Source: Pseudomonas sp. SJZ079
Lineage (GTDB): Bacteria > Pseudomonadota > Gammaproteobacteria > Pseudomonadales > Pseudomonadaceae
Length of the DNA stretch: 64,000 bases
Assembly (NCBI RefSeq): GCF_007993865.1
Contig: NZ_VIUH01000010.1
Span: 1 to 64,000 of the forward strand
Reading direction: 5' to 3'
How positions within the stretch are numbered: position 1 is the first letter of the stretch; every line of letters begins with the position of its first letter. The notes beneath the pieces are model-generated. The model had not been told where the DNA came from. It saw nothing but the letters and a program-made list of their open reading frames with translations, and did no database searches. The translations under genes were made by a program, and so were the position numbers. Positions 59,236 to 64,000 of the stretch are shown here, in pieces.

Positions 59236-59312
59236 CCTTGCGCGGCGCAGTAGCGTGCCTGCAGGTGACCGAAGTACCAGCCTCTGACGGCGACTGGGAG
59301 CATGGTGTAGAG
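59236..59312 (-). pseudogene. Decayed fragment of a metH 3' end
   Basis: On the minus strand the sequence reads LYTMLPVAVRGWYFGHLQ.. and aligns with the MetH C-terminal stretch [18 protein letters not shown] of the intact gene at about 61615-61690. DNA identity is roughly 70%, with one 3-base gap. It is too short and altered to function. Confidence 0.6.
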
Positions 59313-59326
59313 CTCGATCCCTGGTC

Positions 59327-59476
59327 AGTCTGGGGCTTGCGGCCGGGGCGATGCTGTTTGTGGTCTTGCACGAAATCATTCCGGAAACCCACCGAAACGG
59401 CCATCAAACCCCCGCGACCCTGGGCTTGATGGGCGGTTTTGCGGTGATGATGTTCCTCGATACGGCGTCGGGTTGA
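59327..59476 (+). repeat. 150-bp near-identical copy of the ZIP gene 3' end
   Basis: The segment matches 52347-52496 (last 50 codons of the ZIP transporter) with about seven mismatches, four of them clustered in the last five codons. The stop codon is kept. The sequences upstream and downstream of the two copies differ. Apart from the small ORF at 59762, the region 59134-59761 otherwise shows no gene. Confidence 0.92.
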
Positions 59477-59761
59477 ATCTGGCTTGCCCCAAGACGCAGC
59501 CGTCACGGTAGCGCAATTGATCGGCGGTCGAGCAGTAGGTCAGGGCCGAACCGCATGAAGCCAGAGGTTCCAGGTTCCTTCCGCTGCAGGGCGTACTTGG
59601 TAAGCCCATTCAATGGTTGACGCCAGAAGGTGAAGCGGGCGCCCCCCCCTATATCTCTGCATTGCGTTGCGCAAATGCGAAAGTTCCGAAAATGTTCGTA
59701 TGGTGAAACGGGCGGGTTGGTTATCATCTGCGTAACAACTTCTGAATGGGCGACCCAGGTT

Positions 59762-59902
59762 ATGAAACCGAATTACCAGTTTGAAAAACGCCAAAGAGAT
59801 CTGGAGAAAAAGAAAAAGAAGGCAGAAAAAGCAGAGAAGAAAACTGCTGCCGCCGAGGTGCCAGTGGTTGATGAAACCGTTGTCGTGCCTGAGGACAAGT
59901 AA
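59762..59902 (+). CDS. Small lysine-rich conserved protein, function unknown
   Basis: 46 aa: KPNYQFEKRQRDLEKKKKKAEK, then an acidic/valine tail. I recall very similar short KPNYxFEKRQR proteins in many Pseudomonas. The start ATG 59762 fits that conserved N-terminus; the ORF upstream of it is not conserved in character. The 259-bp gap to the next gene shows nothing I can support. Confidence 0.6.
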   Translation: MKPNYQFEKRQRDLEKKKKKAEKAEKKTAAAEVPVVDETVVVPEDK

Positions 59903-60161
59903 ACGCCGGGCGCCACTGGTTCGTTACTTTGTTCCGGCTGCAGGCCAGTCGTCAAAGGGCCCCGGGTCTTCTGTTCTGAGCCGCTCGGGTTCCCTTAGCT
60001 CCAGGTTGATGATTCTCGTAGGTTGGTGGTGAGCACCGCGATACCCAACAGATTTATGGCTGAGTGCCACTGACGGGTATTGCTGCGCTCGAACCATCCT
60101 ACGGACTACTCGCTCGATTCAGCAGCTCAACTCGTGCGGCTCACCTGGGCGCGGAATCCGC

Positions 60162-60602
60162 TCAGTGCTGGCTGGTAACGTATTTCAGTACCTCGACCAC
60201 CTGTTCAGGTGTTTGCGCCCAAGCCATCGCCGAGCCATCGACCTCTTTGAGCGGGTGGATGATGTCCTCGGCATGCAGGGTGATATACGGTTTGCCTAAC
60301 GCCGCGCAGTAGCCGGCATCGAAGGCCGCATTCCACTGCTTGTATTGGTCGCCGAAACGGATGACGGCCACATCGCACTTCTCCAGTAGCGTCTTGGTGC
60401 GGATTGCATTTACCTTCGAGGACTTGTGATCGCGCCAGAACGGCTGGCTTTCCTTGCCCAGCACATCGCCGGCTGCATCGCTGGTCTCATGGTCGGTGAC
60501 GGCCGAGGTGAGAGTGATCGGCAAGTCCAGCGCCTGTGCGCCGCGCATGATCTGTTGGCGCCAATCGGTATGGATTTCACCGGATAAGTACACGGCAAAC
60601 AT
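60162..60602 (-). CDS. YtoQ family protein
   Basis: 146 aa. MFAVYLSGEIHTDWRQQI, SSKVNAIRTKTLLEKCDVAVIRFGDQYKQWNAAFDAGYCAALGKPYI (described in parts) match the YtoQ family, related in fold to nucleoside 2-deoxyribosyltransferases. Function is not established. Likely monocistronic. Confidence 0.85.
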   Translation of the reverse strand: MFAVYLSGEIHTDWRQQIMRGAQALDLPITLTSAVTDHETSDAAGDVLGKESQPFWRDHKSSKVNAIRTKTLLEKCDVAVIRFGDQYKQWNAAFDAGYCAALGKPYITLHAEDIIHPLKEVDGSAMAWAQTPEQVVEVLKYVTSQH

Positions 60603-60692
60603 ACGGGTGTCCTCTTTCTAGTGGTTGCTAATGGATTGATTTAAATAACCTCTACACCTTTAGTTCCGGGCAGAGAGTTTTCGTAGGATGAA

Positions 60693-61058
60693 TTACTCTG
60701 TGAAGCCATCGCCAGCCGCAGCGACAAAGGTCATCTCGACTAAGTAATCGGGATTGGCCAGTTCTGCTTTGACACATGCACGACTGGGCGCTGTGCCTTC
60801 CTCAAACCAAGCGTCCCAGAGCTCGTTCAGCGCCGCCAGGTTGGCAAAGTCGGTGAGGTAAATGGTCGCCGATAAAATTCGCGTCTTGTCGCTGTTGATT
60901 TTTGCCAGGGACCGCTCGGCTTGAGCAAAAATCTGTTCAACTTGCCCCCTGATATCGGCTTTAGTGTCGGAGTCGGCAATTTCTACAAAGTGCGCGATAC
61001 CGTTGAATACGGTGATATCAGACCAGCGTTTGGTTGGGTTGATACGATGGATTTTCAT
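60693..61058 (-). CDS. RidA/YjgF/YER057c/UK114 family protein
   Basis: 121 aa. NSDKTRILSATIYLTDFANLAALNELWDAWF and SRACVKAELANPDYLVEM cover the family core, with the Arg that binds carboxylates in imine-deaminating members. It may destroy reactive enamine/imine intermediates or act in a specific degradation pathway. Start 61058 was chosen because AGGAG is 8 bases upstream, whereas the ATG at 61064 is too close to it. Confidence 0.85.
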   Translation of the reverse strand: MKIHRINPTKRWSDITVFNGIAHFVEIADSDTKADIRGQVEQIFAQAERSLAKINSDKTRILSATIYLTDFANLAALNELWDAWFEEGTAPSRACVKAELANPDYLVEMTFVAAAGDGFTE

Positions 61059-61456
61059 AAACATGACTCCTTTGATTATGTCGTTTGCCGTTAGCCTCTG
61101 CCGAGAAGCGTCGGTTGGCGAAATTTAGTTATATAAGATATTTAATTTACATATGGCAGCAGGGCTGGAAGGGCGTTTCTTAGCGCTTGGGCGAAGCGTC
61201 CATATACCGCTTGTTGTATGACAATTGCCCGCCGTTCCTGTCACTCAAGGGAACTCTTCTGCTTAAAGTAACGGGCGCATACGATCTTTTTAATATACGG
61301 TCGAGCTCTCACATTATTCATGAGCCGCCAGAACCAATGGCGTGGAACGTCATCAGGGCGTTGTACCGCACGCGCGGTAAGTCCTTTTCCTGCTGCCGGC
61401 GATGAGTAGCGGTCAACGACTATGCCTTTGCGCCGCGGCCCGTTCAACCCATAGTG
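61059..61456. other. Intergenic stretch without a supported gene
   Basis: An AT-rich block (TTAGTTATATAAGATATTTAATTT around 61125-61150, described in part) contrasts with the GC-rich surroundings. A 77-codon minus ORF (61241-61474) runs into the metH terminator and matches nothing I know. Foreign DNA or a promoter region for the RidA-family gene are possible. Confidence 0.4.
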
Positions 61457-61492
61457 AAACGACAAGGCCCGCATGCGCGGGCCTTGTCGTTT
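61457..61492 (-). terminator. Terminator hairpin of metH
   Basis: A perfect 16-bp stem (AAACGACAAGGCCCGC / GCGGGCCTTGTCGTTT) with an ATGC loop begins 14 bp after the metH stop codon on the minus strand. Confidence 0.85.
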
Positions 61493-61505
61493 GGCAGGAC
61501 TTAAC

Positions 61506-64000
<2,495 letters not shown>

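Noticed and set aside
59219..59506. 95-codon minus ORF over the ZIP-tail copy
   Set aside because: It is the antisense of the duplicated ZIP 3' end; the same shadow frame occurs over the original ZIP gene (52239-52505).
61241..61474. 77-codon minus ORF upstream of the metH terminator as a gene or transposase remnant
   Set aside because: It runs through half of a perfect terminator hairpin and I could not match it to any family.

Overview
The window is high-GC chromosomal DNA of a Pseudomonas species. The gene families, the aer-acnA neighbourhood, the gltA / sdhCDAB-sucAB-lpdG-sucCD supercluster and many small proteins typical of the genus all point that way. The chromosomal integron array at the left end, with 76-bp attC sites, fits the stutzeri/alcaligenes/mendocina side of the genus better than P. 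aeruginosa. No rRNA, tRNA or CRISPR array was found.

Layout. 1-2470: distal part of a chromosomal integron, with six clear attC sites, a degenerate seventh and a 36-bp palindrome at the end; most cassettes lack a recognisable gene. 2.7-22.3 kb: core genome, comprising the aerotaxis receptor aer, a type II mannose-phosphate isomerase/GDP-mannose pyrophosphorylase, acnA, rlmM, tusA, a gamma-glutamylcyclotransferase-like gene carrying an in-frame palindromic element, a DUF3080 lipoprotein, a MATE pump, pdxB, an ATP-NAD kinase-family gene, a DCC/DoxX pair, an ABC exporter, an EamA exporter, ppnP, an exonuclease and a hydroxyisobutyrate dehydrogenase-family gene. 22.6-26.7 kb: a two-gene signalling unit (REC-DUF3369-GGDEF-EAL protein and a sensor kinase). 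27-40.3 kb: TCA-cycle genes, with gltA divergent from sdhCDAB-sucAB-lpdG-sucCD.

40.3-50.7 kb: accessory functions. These include an orphan sugar-type binding protein, an ArsI/CadI-like gene broken by an in-frame amber codon and overlapping an ECF sigma factor gene, a small cytochrome c, and a cobalamin riboswitch driving three genes. Those three encode a secreted, C-terminally anchored CobN-like protein, a MotA/TolQ/ExbB channel and a DUF2149 protein with an ExbD-like membrane helix. I read this set as a proton-motive-force-coupled envelope machine acting on corrinoids or cobalt; it is the most interesting system in the window. Three tandem copies of a ~170-bp repeat and a frameshifted MATE gene follow.

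50.9-61.1 kb: OsmC-family protein, ZIP transporter, lipoprotein hydrolase, autotransporter, a cytochrome P450 stub, a 2OG-Fe(II) oxygenase and a cyanophycin-synthetase-like ATP-grasp ligase with a shortened Mur-ligase tail. A 150-bp, ~95% identical copy of the ZIP 3' end sits 7 kb downstream beside a decayed metH fragment, so 52.5-59.5 kb looks like inserted or rearranged DNA. The window ends inside cobalamin-dependent metH (minus strand), a likely consumer of the B12 that the riboswitch senses.
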